Origin: Drosophila persimilis
Lineage: Eukaryota > Arthropoda > Insecta > Diptera > Drosophilidae
NCBI RefSeq assembly: GCF_003286085.1
Contig: NW_020825289.1
Location: 8,122,001 to 8,186,000, forward strand
Direction: 5' to 3'
DNA length: 64,000 nucleotides
Below are positions 1 to 12,000 of the stretch, piece by piece; position 1 is the stretch's first letter; the number at the start of each line of letters is the position of its first letter. A model generated the notes under the pieces. The model was not told where the DNA came from and made no database searches. It worked only from the letters and a program-made list of their open reading frames with translations. Position numbers and translations under genes: made by a program.

Positions 1-1885
1 TGCCCTTCATGGCCAAGGAATTCGGGGCCGACAATTCGCGCATTGTGCTCGTGGCCAGCATCCAGATCGGGTGCTATTTCCTGGGCGGCGCCTTCTCCAG
101 CGCCCTGATCAACAGCTACGGCTTCCGGCCGGTGGCCATGGCCGGAGCAGTGATCTCAGCCATGTCCATACTGGCGGCAAGCTTCAGCACGGGCCTGACT
201 ATGTTGATCATGTTCTATAGCGTCATTGGTAGGTTGCCCTTCCCCCCTCCCATACAGTGCGAGCGCCGACTATAAACATCGCAGCTCCCACCCCCCCCAC
301 AACCCACAGGTGGTCCGTCCTTGAGCATGATATGGGTCAGCTCGCAGCTCATCATCGGCTACTACTTCGAGCGGTATCGGGCGCTGGCCAGCGGCTTCTC
401 CTGCTCCGGCGCTGGAGCCGGCATCGTGGTCTTCTCGTTCCTCAACAGCTGGCTGGTCCCGTGGATCGGCTGGCGGAACGTGCTCCGGGTGCACGTGTCC
501 GTGATCATTATCATATGTGTGATTGCCTGCGCCTACGTCGAGGTGGCGCCCACGCAGGTGGGCGTGTTCAACAAGCCGATGGGCCAGATGGACTCCAGCT
601 CCGAGGAGTACTACGGCAACTTCTATGTGCACAACTTTATGCGCGATTCCGTCTCGAGAATGGACACCCAGACCATCCTGGAGCAGTACGAGCTGGAGCC
701 GAAGCGAACGCCATTCTTTCGACGCATCTCGCCCTGCTGCACGAGGACGCAGGAGGAGGAGGACGAAAAGGAGCGCCCCATTGATGAGGATCGCAACCTA
801 GTGATCCGCACCGATCCGATTCTGCGCGAGGATCTCTTCTACACGGGTCCCGTCGACTACGAGAAGCCCCACAGCACGGAGCAGCTCGAGGGCAAGGAGA
901 TGCAGCTACTGGGTTCGGCCAAGCATGTGAGTGTGTCCCCTTCCCTTCCCTCCCTTCGGGTCTGGCATCCACAATGGACATAATGCCCATTTGTCACTCT
1001 CCTCACACAGACCCAGAAGGCCACCTACGGCATAGCCCATATCCAGGGCTACACCAGCGACGAAAAGAAGAAGTACCCGAACAGTTCTGGACTGGAGTCG
1101 CCGGTTCCTTATGAGGAACGACCTGGTCAATCGATCAGTCGCATTCGCATGCAAAGGAGACCGCCGATCAACAAGCGCCACTGGCTGCAGAACAAGATCG
1201 TGAAGGCCCTCAACAAGCTCTTCGACTACCACCTGCTGGAGTCGTTCGAGTTCCGGGTGCTGGTGGCGTCGGCCTTCTTCTACCCGATGGGCTTCAACAT
1301 CCCCTTTGTCTACTCCAAGGCCCGCTCGGAGGTTCCCGCAGAGTATAGCAACCTGATTGCGCCAGCGATCGGGATCACGAACTTTGCGATGCGCATCACT
1401 TGCGGCTTCGTGGCCTACAAGCTGCGCGCCTGGACTACCTACATCTGTGGCGGAGGCATGTTCTTTGGGGGCTTCTTCGTGTTCCTCAGCGCCTTCTGTG
1501 GCTCCGATGTTGTCTGGTTCCAGTTGGTGTACGGCTTTTGTTATGGCTTGGCGCCAGGTGGGTGTGGGACGCCTATGTGGGACCAAATCTGACCTCTGAT
1601 CCCTGACCCTTAGCTGTATACGCCACACTGCGGGCCCTCATCTATGTGCGGTACCTGGGACTTTCAAAGCTGACTAATGCCTTCGGTATTACAGCTCTGG
1701 CCATGGGCATGGGCGTCTTCATTGGCACCACTCTGGGTGGCATTCTGGTGGAGGCTACCCAAGATTACTCGGCTGCATTCGCCATGGCCGGCTTCTGCAT
1801 CATGCTGGCCGGCAGCCTGAAGCTCCTTCTGCCCACTATGGTGAGGCTGCACAATCGGATGCCATCTGGTGAGACTCAGAACTAA
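1..1885 (+). CDS. Monocarboxylate transporter-like MFS protein (SLC16 family), 3' part
   Basis: Partial gene, open at the left window edge; the reading frame runs from base 3. Exons join in frame at 1-228, 310-926, 1011-1557 and 1614-1885 (stop), with GT-AG introns of 81, 84 and 56 nt. The product begins within the first membrane segments of the N-terminal MFS half. Exon 2 continues with GGPSLSMIW and a YFERYRALASGFS stretch, which matches the SLC16 pattern of a YFxRRRALAxG-like loop. A long hydrophilic, acidic central loop (about residues 170-330 of the visible part) follows, then the C-terminal half with at least five hydrophobic segments ending near LLLPTMVRLHNR. Family members are plasma-membrane, usually proton-coupled carriers of lactate, pyruvate, ketone bodies or related solutes; the substrate here cannot be read from sequence. 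Drosophila has many paralogues and I cannot choose among them, so no symbol is given. Convergent with the spondin gene. Confidence 0.85.
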
Positions 1886-1979
1886 TTTTCAGTTGGAATT
1901 TGTTTTAGAAATCTTGTATTTTGCAGCTCATTTTTAATAGTTCCCGAGGACTTTTTTATAGAGGAGTGATGGTCAAAAG

Positions 1980-2117
1980 AATAAAAGCCACAACACTTCA
2001 ACACTACTCTTACGGGTGAAGATGGTCACTGGAGATACAGAAGAGTCTATAGACTGTTGAGACAGCTCCTATGTCTCGTGAGCAATGGGTTTGAAAATGA
2101 TCACAGAACGGAATAAA
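1980..2117 (+). terminator. Candidate poly(A) signals of the transporter gene
   Basis: Two AATAAA hexamers on the + strand, at 1980-1985 and 2112-2117, lie 95 and 227 nt after the stop codon. Either could direct 3' end formation. The second is only about 95 bp from the opposite-strand signal of the convergent gene. Confidence 0.5.
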
Positions 2118-2212
2118 CGTAATAGCTGTCAAGACGGCCCCCCATGTATTTCGAAACAGTGACTCCCAAACCCAAATCTAGCCGCTGCCAGATTTCGGTT
2201 TTGTGGTTGACT

Positions 2213-2218
2213 TTTATT
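2213..2218 (-). terminator. Candidate poly(A) signal of the spondin gene
   Basis: TTTATT on the + strand reads AATAAA on the - strand, about 830 nt downstream of the spondin stop. This would give a 3'UTR ending near 2190-2200, tail to tail with the transporter gene. Position-only evidence. Confidence 0.35.
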
Positions 2219-3045
2219 GCAATCCATTTAATGTTATCAATTAGCTTAGTTTACGTCTAATATTAGCTTAGTTGCTGAACCACCAGACACTCCGGTACGC
2301 ACTCCGGTGTACACTCCGGTCCACGGCCGCTTCCCCGTACGATTGTGACGAAGTGTGGCGCTGTTGTATTTGGTTTGGTTTCCTTCTTTGGGGCTTCCTC
2401 CGGTTTGGTTTGGGTTTCCTTGTTTGGGTATATGCAAATGTTCACGCTTGTTGTTTAATTTGATTTGCTTTCTATGCTTTGTACGTCTACTGTTTTTTCT
2501 TTTGTTTGGTTTTGTTTTATATCATATATTTTTTTGTGTTGATTTTTACATATATTATTTAGAGCTAAAGCAACTGAAAGTCGAATCGAAATGAGGCTGA
2601 AATCAGAAATAGGTTGAAAATTTCGAACTGCTGCCGGCCTGATGTATCCTTGGGCCTCCCTTCGGCCTCCCATCTGCCTCCTGTCTTTGTCTAAATCCTT
2701 TTTTTGTGTTAAATATTGTCAGTAGTCTTCCCCTTGCTCCTCTGTGTTTCATATGCAATTTATTCCAGTTTTCCACTCTCCTTTATCCACCCTTCCCCTC
2801 TCTCCATACACCCCGATTCTCCAGTGATGTCTCTGGGATGTCATGGCTCTGGTGCTGCTTTAAAATCAATTTCGTATCGTAATCTAAATTTAAATTAAAA
2901 TCTCATTTTTGGGGCAGGTATCCTCCTGCTCCTCCTTCCTGTTCTTTGCTGTTCCTTCTTCTTGTTCGCACAGAAAAAGCAATTCTTACGCCGTAAATTA
3001 AAATTATATTTATATCGCCTGCGCCTGCTCCACTCCGGGGCTCGT
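2219..3045 (-). other. mspo: Probable 3'UTR of the spondin gene
   Basis: No coding sequence is supported here. The stretch is T-rich on the + strand (A-rich in the transcript) and follows the spondin stop without another gene. Short reading frames on both strands are low complexity and lack splice or start context. The assignment as 3'UTR rests on the poly(A) signal near 2213. Confidence 0.4.
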
Positions 3046-3064
3046 TCATGTGTCAGAGTCGGAC
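3046..3064 (-). CDS. mspo: mspo coding exon 6 (last five residues and stop)
   Basis: If the 79-nt intron 3065-3143 is removed, the split codon is again TGG (Trp). Translation then reads Ser-Asp-Ser-Asp-Thr and stops at TGA 3048-3046. The acceptor CCGCCGCAG is preceded by a pyrimidine-rich run and a TTAAT branch-like site, and the intron length is typical for flies. If the intron is retained, the protein ends directly after the Trp at TAA 3142-3140, with 613 residues. Confidence 0.55.
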
Positions 3065-6000
3065 CTGCGGCGGGGATCGGGAGAGTTATTTGAATGGAAT
3101 ATTAACTAGGTCCCCAACGGACTCCTCCTCCTCCTCCACTTACCAGTTGAAGTAGGTCTGGGGGCCGTGGCAGTTGCGCTCGGTGCCGCACCACTTGGAC
3201 TGCTGCAGCGCCGGACACGGACGGCCGCCCCGCTTGCCGTGCTTGATGACCTTCCGATAGCGATGCATCTCCCCAATGCCACAGCTCTTGCTGCAGGCCG
3301 TCCACTCCGACCAGTGGCTGACCCGGCAGTCGCGACGCCTCTGCGACTGGGAGCGACGACGGGATAGATTTCCCCTGCCCACGGACGGGGCCTGGGGCTC
3401 TGCTTGTGGCTGTGACCGTGACTGTGGTGCGGATGCGGATGCAGATGCGGAGGAAGCCGTCAGGTTGGTGGTGTTGATATTTGTGGCATCCGTGGCACGC
3501 CGATAGCTGCTGGCGATGCTCTGCAAGATGGCGTGCTTATCGTTCTTGGGCACAACGCTGCCCAACTGCGGTGGCTGCTGGCTATTGTTGCCGCCGCTGT
3601 AGCTACGGGAGCAGAAGGGGAGAGGAGAGAATGGATTTGAGATTAATTAAACGCAATTTGAAGTACGTCTATTATTTCCCCGAAAATTCGTAGTTGATGG
3701 AATTCGAATAACGATAATAATTGGCTGCCTGCCTGCCTGCCTGCCTTCCTGATATTCAATTTCTCAAGAATGTGCCTCAGAGCTTCGACATCCATAAGCC
3801 AGCACACATCAAGCACACATCAAGGTGCTCTTGCCGTGTGCTCACGTCTGTTATTTCTACAGCACATCGACTGTGGAAAATTTCAATTTAAATTTGCCTT
3901 TTGCCAGCCATCGTGCAGGCACAGAACCAGAGAACCAGAGCCAGGACAGACACAGTCCCCAACCCACAGAACCTCCAACGTTTGGCTCTGTGGCGCTGCC
4001 TGGCTTCCTTCCTTCCTTCCTGCGTTGCTTCCTGGGCAACTTCCGTGTTTTGTTTCCTGCAGTTTTTCGTTTATTTGCATACACAGGCCGCGCGTATGCC
4101 CCTCGTATGCCACGTGCAAAATCGCGCAAATAATAATAAAAAATCAAAAGGCAGAGGCACCGACAGAGGCAGAGGCAGAGGCACAGGCACAGGCAGACAC
4201 ACAACATTTGGGAAACGGCGAGGCCTGATGGCAAGTAAATTGGCAAAAATATTGAAAAACCAACGGAGGAGAGGCCTGCCGAGAGGGGAGGGCCTGGGAA
4301 AACGCCATGGGCCCGACGAAAATAATGAAGAAAATTCCCAAATTGAAATAACATGCAGCATTTTGCTTCACCCCACCCCCATCCCTTGGCTATACAGGAG
4401 TTTCTCTGCAGGAGTTCTCCTGGGCTTTTCGGGCCTGGTTCCTGGGAACGTGGCAAGTTATTAGCGACAATTTGCTTCGATCATGTGCATGGCAATTACC
4501 GTTAGACGAGCACATCAAAACGTCTTAAGCAAATGTTATTTCACGAGCAATTTGCATTTCCATGACGCCCCCAACAGCCCCGCGTCCCCCCCGGGTCCCC
4601 CCCGGGACCCAGTTTTCTGACTCAGAGGGCACTCGGACATGTGACAGGGGAAATTGTTCGTCAGGCCAAAGTGAATTTCTTTCCCAAATTGAAAGTCTAT
4701 TGTTTTTGTAGGTATTTTTGTTGAGTGATTTAAAACGATTACGAAGGGGACTCCCTCCGGGCGAAAGAAGACAAAGAATACCATTCAATTTGGCTGGATT
4801 TGACGGATGAATATTGGGTGGACTTTGTACCAATTAATGGCCAGAACATTCGCAATGTTTCACCCATTTCCGGTGCGAATTTTAGCATTGTTTTTTGTTT
4901 TTATTACATTAATTTTCGAATTTAAAAACACATAAGATAGGATCTATATATATATATAGTAAGAAGAGATATTGTAGGGGGGAACACTCGGAGGCTCGGG
5001 CACATTTTGCACTGTCCACTTTCCACTTTCCACTTGTTCCTTTCGTAATCAGAGAATCGTGCAGCATACCACCTCCCCGGTGGGTTGGGCATAGACCGCT
5101 GGCTGGGCGCCCACCACGACGGTCTGTCGGGGCGGTGGCACGTACACGGGCGGCGGTGGCGCTCCGATGATCACAGCAGGTGGCGGCGGTGCTCCGATGA
5201 CCACGGGCGGGGGACAGAATCCAATGCCCACTCCGATGGGTGGCGGACGCGGCGGTCCGCCGATGTTGATGCCCACATTAACTCCACCACCGCCGCGGGG
5301 TGGACCCGGGCCAAAGGCGGGTCCGGGTCCGGGTCGTGGGGGTCCGTAGCCGCCATAGCCTCGTCCTGGTGGAGGCATTTCGATTGACTGCCGATTGCTG
5401 ACTGGCGCACTGACCGCTGGCCACTGCGGAGGTGTCGGATGGCCGACAGTTGCCTTCTCGAGTGTGGGGCCCTTATCTCCGGAAGCCTCGAGTGTCCGCC
5501 GCTAATTAACTATCAATTACAAAGTGCCCTACTCCTCCCCCGCCCCTGCCCTCGCATTAACGGTGATTTTTTGTTTGGTTTAATGTTTCAGCCACTGTTT
5601 CGGCTGATAAGATACGGAGATATCGTATCCGATAGCCGATAGCAGAACTTCTGTGTGGTTTCTATAAGACTTTGGATATGTCTTGGTCTTGGTTTTGATA
5701 TTTTTTGGTGGCTGGCTGGCTGGCTGGCTGGCTGACTGATTCGGGGCCTTGTACTTGACAACAGCCTTGGGGGAAGCCCCGGCTGCGCGCCTCCTCCGCC
5801 CCCAATCAGGCAATCACGCAACGACAGGGGCAGCATCTCCTCTTCTTTTCAGCCTCGCCCTCGTCCACGGCATCCCTCTGCTCACTCTGTGGGACCTTGG
5901 GTGGCGGCGTGGGGGGTGAGATCTGCTCCTCCTTCAGCACCGCATTCACCGAGTACCGCTTGCCCAACTTGTCGCTGCTCTCCTCGGCCACAACGCCGAC

Positions 6001-9000
6001 CAGCACGAGGTCCTGGGATGCAGGCTGCACGGGAGTCAGTGTCTCTTCGGTCTCGACCAAAATCAGTTCCGTTTGGCGATTGGCTGCCTGGCCAGACTCC
6101 ATGATGATCTCCGTCTCTGTTTCTACGACTTCGAGGGCTGGCTGCTGCGAGTCCAGGACGAGATCCGTGAGCACAAATCCATTGTTCAATGGTGGCTGGG
6201 GTGTGGGTGTAGGGGTGGGTGTGGGTGTCACCTCCACAGACTCAATGATCACTTCCGTTTGCGGGAGATTCGGGGGTGGCACCATCCCCGTCTTCACTCT
6301 GAGCTGCGCAGGAGGAGTGGCAGGTGGTGTGGGCGTGGGTGTGGCTTCCAGGGACTCCACAATCAGCTCCGTCTCCGCCAAACTTGCGCGCGGAATGAAT
6401 CTAGCCTGAAACGGAAATTCCCTGATGGGACTGTCCGGCGGAGAGGGCGTTGGCGTGACCTCTAGGCTCTCCACAATCAGCTCTGTTTCGACCACACTTG
6501 CTCGGGGCATAAACCCCGGCTCTACCACAGGCGGACTCGGTGGCGGTGTGGGCACTGGGGAGGATTCAAATGACTCAAAAATCAGCTCCTCTTGGACCAG
6601 ACTCTGCCTTGGAGTGAGTCCCATTTGTAATGATGGTTGAGCGGGTGTCTCCACACTCTCCACAGTCTCCACAATAGTTTCCGTTTCCACAATTGCAGAT
6701 TGGGGCCTATTGAAATCCATTTGAACAGGTTGGGCTGGGGGACTGGGCGGTGGCGATGGCGTGGGCGTTACCTCCACGGATTCCACAATCAACTCGGTTT
6801 CCACTAGACTGGATCGTGGCATGAATCCGGCTTGCAGTGACACTCCAATGGGAGGACTCGGTGGTGGCGTTGGCGTGGGTGTTACGTCCAGGGACTCGAA
6901 GATTAGCTCCGCTTGGAGGTTGGGACTGGCAGGTGGTGTGACGACCTCCAGACCCTCCACAATGGTCTCCACACGCTCCCTCCACGCTTTGGGAATGAAG
7001 CCCGGCAGAAGCTGAGGGGGTGCTGAGATCTGTGCTGGGGGACTGGGTGGTTCTTCCACACTCTCTGAAATGATCTCCGTTTCCACGAGATCTTCGCTGG
7101 AGGAAAGCCCGTACGGATCTAGGGGGGGACTTGGCGGCGGCGAGGGAATCGGCGAGACGTCCACAGTCTCCACAAACAGCTCTTTATTCCAGAGACTTGC
7201 CCTTGGAGCATATCCCATTTGAATTGGCGGATCCGCGGGTGCTCCGACCTCGAACGTCTCCACAAGGGTTTTCACAAAGCCCTCCGGTGGAATGGAATCC
7301 CTTTGGGGAGCCTCCACGCTCTCTGACTCCACAATCAGCTCCGTTTGCTGCTGGCTTTCCCGGGGAATGAAGATGAATCCTCTTTTTACCGCAGGCTCTG
7401 TCGCCTGTGACTCCACAATCAGTTCCGTTTGCACCACCTCTTCGATGGGGGAGAGCAGAGGCGACTGCGCGGCTGGTGGGAAACCCGTTGTCTGCACTTG
7501 CAGCTGTGGTGGCGCCCCAGTGGGTGGCGCATATCCCTGGGACTCCTGTACGACCTCTGCGGGGGGGTTGGAGACGGGAGACCATTCCACAGCCGCAAAT
7601 TCCTCTGTGGTTGTGGGCGATACCTGATCCCCAATCAGTTCCGTTTCCAGCGTCTTTAGCAGTCCAGGGGGACTCCAGTAGGGCTGTGGCTCCCACACCA
7701 CATCCTCGGCGAGATCCTCTGTGGGCGTGAGGAATGGGGGCGAGGACTGTGGCAGGGGCGGTGGTGGTGCTGCCCCCGAACTCTTCTTGTGCTTGTGCCT
7801 TTGCTGCTTTGGTCCCTCCTCCAGGACAACCACCTCCTCCACCACCTCGACATTCTCCTCCTGGCGATGGTGGCGATGATGATGATGATGCTGATGGTGG
7901 TGTCGTTGCTTCGGGACCACCGATCCCTCGGTCGTTGTGATGTCGATGGTCTCTTCGACCGTTCTGTTCGAGGAGGAGATCTCGATCGTCTCCTCCACTC
8001 TCGTCTCTTGGGTCGTTGTCGTTCTGGTCATATTCGTGTCTCGTTATTGCTGTGGTCTGTTGGTCGACTGAAACGCGGAACACTTGGCCCCGGCCCATTT
8101 ATAGTCGGCTGTTTATGTCATAGGAAATGTATTTTCGGGCCTTAAGTCCTTAGAACAGATAAGATAGTCACTCTATCTAACTAATGAGGCAGACGCTTGT
8201 CTTCGATCCGGACTGCTGCTGTTGCTGCTGCTGTTCAGGCGCTGGAAAAGTGTGTCTTGTGTCTTAGAATTGGTTCAATTTGATGGCCATTTCAGTGGCT
8301 TACTGGGCGATGGCTGCTTCTTCTTTTGCTGCTGCTGCTGCTGCTGCTTCCTCTGGTTATGGACAGATGCACCGGCAATTACCGTGAAAGTGGCTGGCGC
8401 TATCCCAGGCATGTTGCTGGCAGTTAGCTCTTTGCTCGATTGCCGGGCCATTCCCCAACCTTTATAGGCCGCCAGCGAGAACATATACAGAAAACACTCG
8501 ATAAGATAGTGATTACCGAGTATGCCTGGCATTTTAGGCATTTCTGGCAGGCTTATCTGGAGACCCGGTCTTTGTTTTTGGTGTCCCCGTCGCTGTCTCT
8601 GTGCCAAAAACTAAAGGAAAAGCGAGCTAGTCAACGCCCACTCGGGAGCTGGCACTCGAACACGTCCCAGGGGGGTGCCGGTGCCGGAGATGGTCATTAA
8701 ATATGCAGGTTACCAGTGCCAATGGTGCCAAAATCCACTCCAACAGCCAGTGCCAGCTCCCAGCCCAACAAAAGTGGCACGAAAAAGGGACAGCGAGGGG
8801 AAGAGAGGGGAATGCGGATGGAGCTGGAGCCTGGAACTGTTAGCAGGGATTAGTTGTAGTTTTTCTTTGGCTAGAGTTGAACTTCGGGATGCAGGGCTGG
8901 GGGCGGCTTTTTAAAGATGCAGCATTACCCAGGTACGTGCCACTCGGCCACACTCTGGCCCCGCCCAAGTGGTGTAATGTGCCAGAAGAAAGAGCTCTGT

Positions 9001-12000
9001 TTTCTTTTCACCCACTCGCTTGTTTTTCCTTCCTGCCTTCGTCGCAGTTTTCTATCCCCTCGCTGCGCCGCTTGGGGCGCGGCACGTTGCCTTAAATGTG
9101 TCTCCATGTGTCGGCGGATGGGTGTTGAAAGTAGTCTCGGGTTCTTGAGCTTGGGGGAAAGCACTTTGCGCATATGTTAAATAGCGCCAGTTGTAGCTCC
9201 CTCCCCCGCCCTCCTGCACTCCCTGCACTCCCTGCACTCCGGCCGAGATTACGTATACGCTGTGTGGCATTTAAATTGTATGCTTGCCCCAGAAAACCCG
9301 CCCGTAAAGTGGGTTAAGGAAAACTTGCAAATGTCTTAAAAGAAAATGCTGTTCGCTTAAAAAGGCTGCTCCGCTTTCACGGCCCCAACTTTAAGTGATT
9401 CAGGCGCTATCTCTGCATTTATGACACTTTTCTAATTGATAGCCAATCGGTGACGTCAAGTTCTATAAATATCTGCACTACTAACAATACACAGGGGGCT
9501 TTGGCCAGAGATATGATTAAGGTCAATACCTGGGAGCTTCGAGGGTGAACGAGAATATCTGTTGAGGTGGGATTCAGATTTGAGCATAAGAAGATTTTCT
9601 CCATTCAACTGAATCATCTATAGACCCCACATTGACATTTCCAGTTCGCTGGGCATTTATTTGGTTTAATCCGGCATTTGTTCTACTTACATGGGATTCA
9701 TTTTGGCCAGCAGCTGCGACCGGATGCGCTGCCTCTCATCGTTGAATGGCTGAAACGGTTGTTGCTGCTGTTGCAACTGTTGCTGCTGCTGCTGTGGCTG
9801 CTGCTGTTGCTGCTGCTCCGTCTGGCGCTCCCGCTCGATGCTGGCCGAGAGCTCGTTGTTCATCTCCACGTGGCTGTGCTCGGCATCGAGGTGGGTCTGG
9901 GTCTGGACCGTCTCATATTTGCGATCGTCCTCGGCAATGTTGAACACCTCGCTAAGCTCGTATTCCTTCAGCTGCAAACAGAGGACAAAGGGGCCAAATG
10001 TTAGTGTTCCACATGTGCAGCATATTAATTTACGGCGGATTATGTGCCCGGCATCAGGAATGCGGCCTCCACCCGGGACGTAGCGCCCGTGACTCTCCCG
10101 GACTACAGGTGCCCTTAACGCCCTGCTAATTTCAATTTGTGGCAAGTATTGACACGGCCACAGGGGAAAATGGGCCACGGCTCGGATCGGAAGTGGGTGC
10201 TGGGGACAGCAGACAAGATAAGGTTCGACTGGGAAATACTTGGCCCCCAAACACGCAAAAAAAAAACAGAAGGCCTACCGTATCGTGTGTAGAGCGATAG
10301 CACAATCATGAGGAAAAGGGCATTTCAGCTTGTTTTTTTTATCAGATCTAAGCCTTATTTTTGGTGTAAAAATATACTAACTTTTGAGATAAACAAAAGA
10401 ATGAACGAATTTAGAAAAGCCGTCAAGTATCCCTCAGAGAGATAATCGTGGGAGTCCCACGGAATTCTGTCTACGAAAGAATAGGGATAGATATTTCATG
10501 AAAGTGGAGAGATATCTTACAAAATTCTCTCTGAACAGGGTTATCCTTAAGGATCCAAAAAACTTAGCTATTTCTGCGGAGCACGGCGGTGTTCGAGCGG
10601 CAGAACACCCTCCTACAGGGCCCCTGTCTCTAGAGAACCACTCAAACCAGTGCACCCCGAGCAGAGCATGCCCGACACCTGTCCAGGGTACGAATGACAC
10701 AGACACACACAGAGAAACTTTTCCTTGGCGCGCTGTCGCGCATTTTAATTTATTTGTTTGGGGTCGCCGCGCCGTCATTTTCTATACGGAATGTACGGAG
10801 AGTACGCATTGTTACGGCTGTCCTTTCTGCTTTGTGCTTATCGTGGTTTACCTTTTGCTACCTTCAGTCCGCCACAACAAAAACAACGAGGAGAGCATAG
10901 AATGCAGAAACAAAACAAGTGAGAAGCCGAGAGTCGACATTCGGACTGCGGGATACCCTGTGTGTATATATTTTGTATGTGTGATAGGGGCCAAGCAATA
11001 CTCTTGCAATCAGTCCCAGATAATAATGAATCTGATTTATAGGTAGGCTCTCTGATATACCCCCTCGTCTGGCTGTTATACCCCTGTTGTGTACAACTAC
11101 AGGGTATACAAAGAAAAAATAACAGAAAAGCCGCGTGTTGCTTTTCTGCCAGCAAAATACACACACACAATAATCCAACACATACTCACACAAAAGGAGA
11201 CAGACAGACAGTGAGAGAGGGAGGGGGAGCAGGAGAGGGGGAGCTGGAGAGGGGCAGCTGGAGAGGGAGAGTAGAAAAACTGTGAAATTCCTTGTGGATT
11301 ACCCAAGAGACAGCGAAATGGAAACGAAACCCTCAGCATTCCTGGCTGCCGAGATTACGTGCCTTTCGGCATTCACTAAATGACACACAAATATTCCAGC
11401 AATTTAGTTGCGGCATTCAAATTTAAGAATTTAATGCCGGAACGGCCACTAGCCCCAGCAGGCAGCAGGCAGCCGGCAGCAGGCAGACCAAATCAACACA
11501 TAATTACATCCCAGCCAAGGACTGAGCCCCGGACATGTCCTGGCCATAAAATGACGCATATGTGTATAACTTTCCATTTCGTTGGTCGTAAACCAAAGTT
11601 CAGACAGAAGTCGGTTGCCTCGGAGGTGGAAGGCTACTGACACTCAGCACCTTGGGCCATATGCCAACCAGGACTGTCCTTTTGGCGAAACAGTTGTGGC
11701 TCGGAAGACACTTAGATCGCTGGACTGCCAGTTGGCACAAGTGAATCCTTTTAGATGGATCTAGCAGTCAAGTAGTGGGAAAACCCCATCACAAACAGCA
11801 ACATTAAGCTGAAAGACAGCCCACCTTCCACCCACCCCTCTCGAATGGAAATAGAAGCTTTCACACGCCCACTCTGGAAAAGCCTAGCAAAATAAAACTA
11901 AAATTAGTAGTGTCAAAAGGGCGTTACAATAATACGAGCTTCATGCCCAACCACCCGCACCCCCCCCCCCCCCCACTCCCCCATTCCACGCAACAAAAGC

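Noticed and set aside
3857..4456. 199-codon minus-strand frame in mspo intron 4
   Set aside because: Contains long Cys/Leu dipeptide translation of a GGCAGA repeat and no conserved pattern.
7184..8098. 304-codon minus-strand frame overlapping the 741-residue gene
   Set aside because: Shadow frame of the Pro/Thr-rich repeats; its text lacks the regular repeat and it starts upstream of the predicted initiation site.
10447..10461. CGTGGGA-G-TCCCACG inverted repeat
   Set aside because: Short, isolated, with no flanking feature; can occur by chance in a 64-kb window.
10498..11046. 182-codon plus-strand frame in mspo intron 3
   Set aside because: No domain, amino-acid use matches translated noncoding DNA, and it runs into the TATACCC repeat region.
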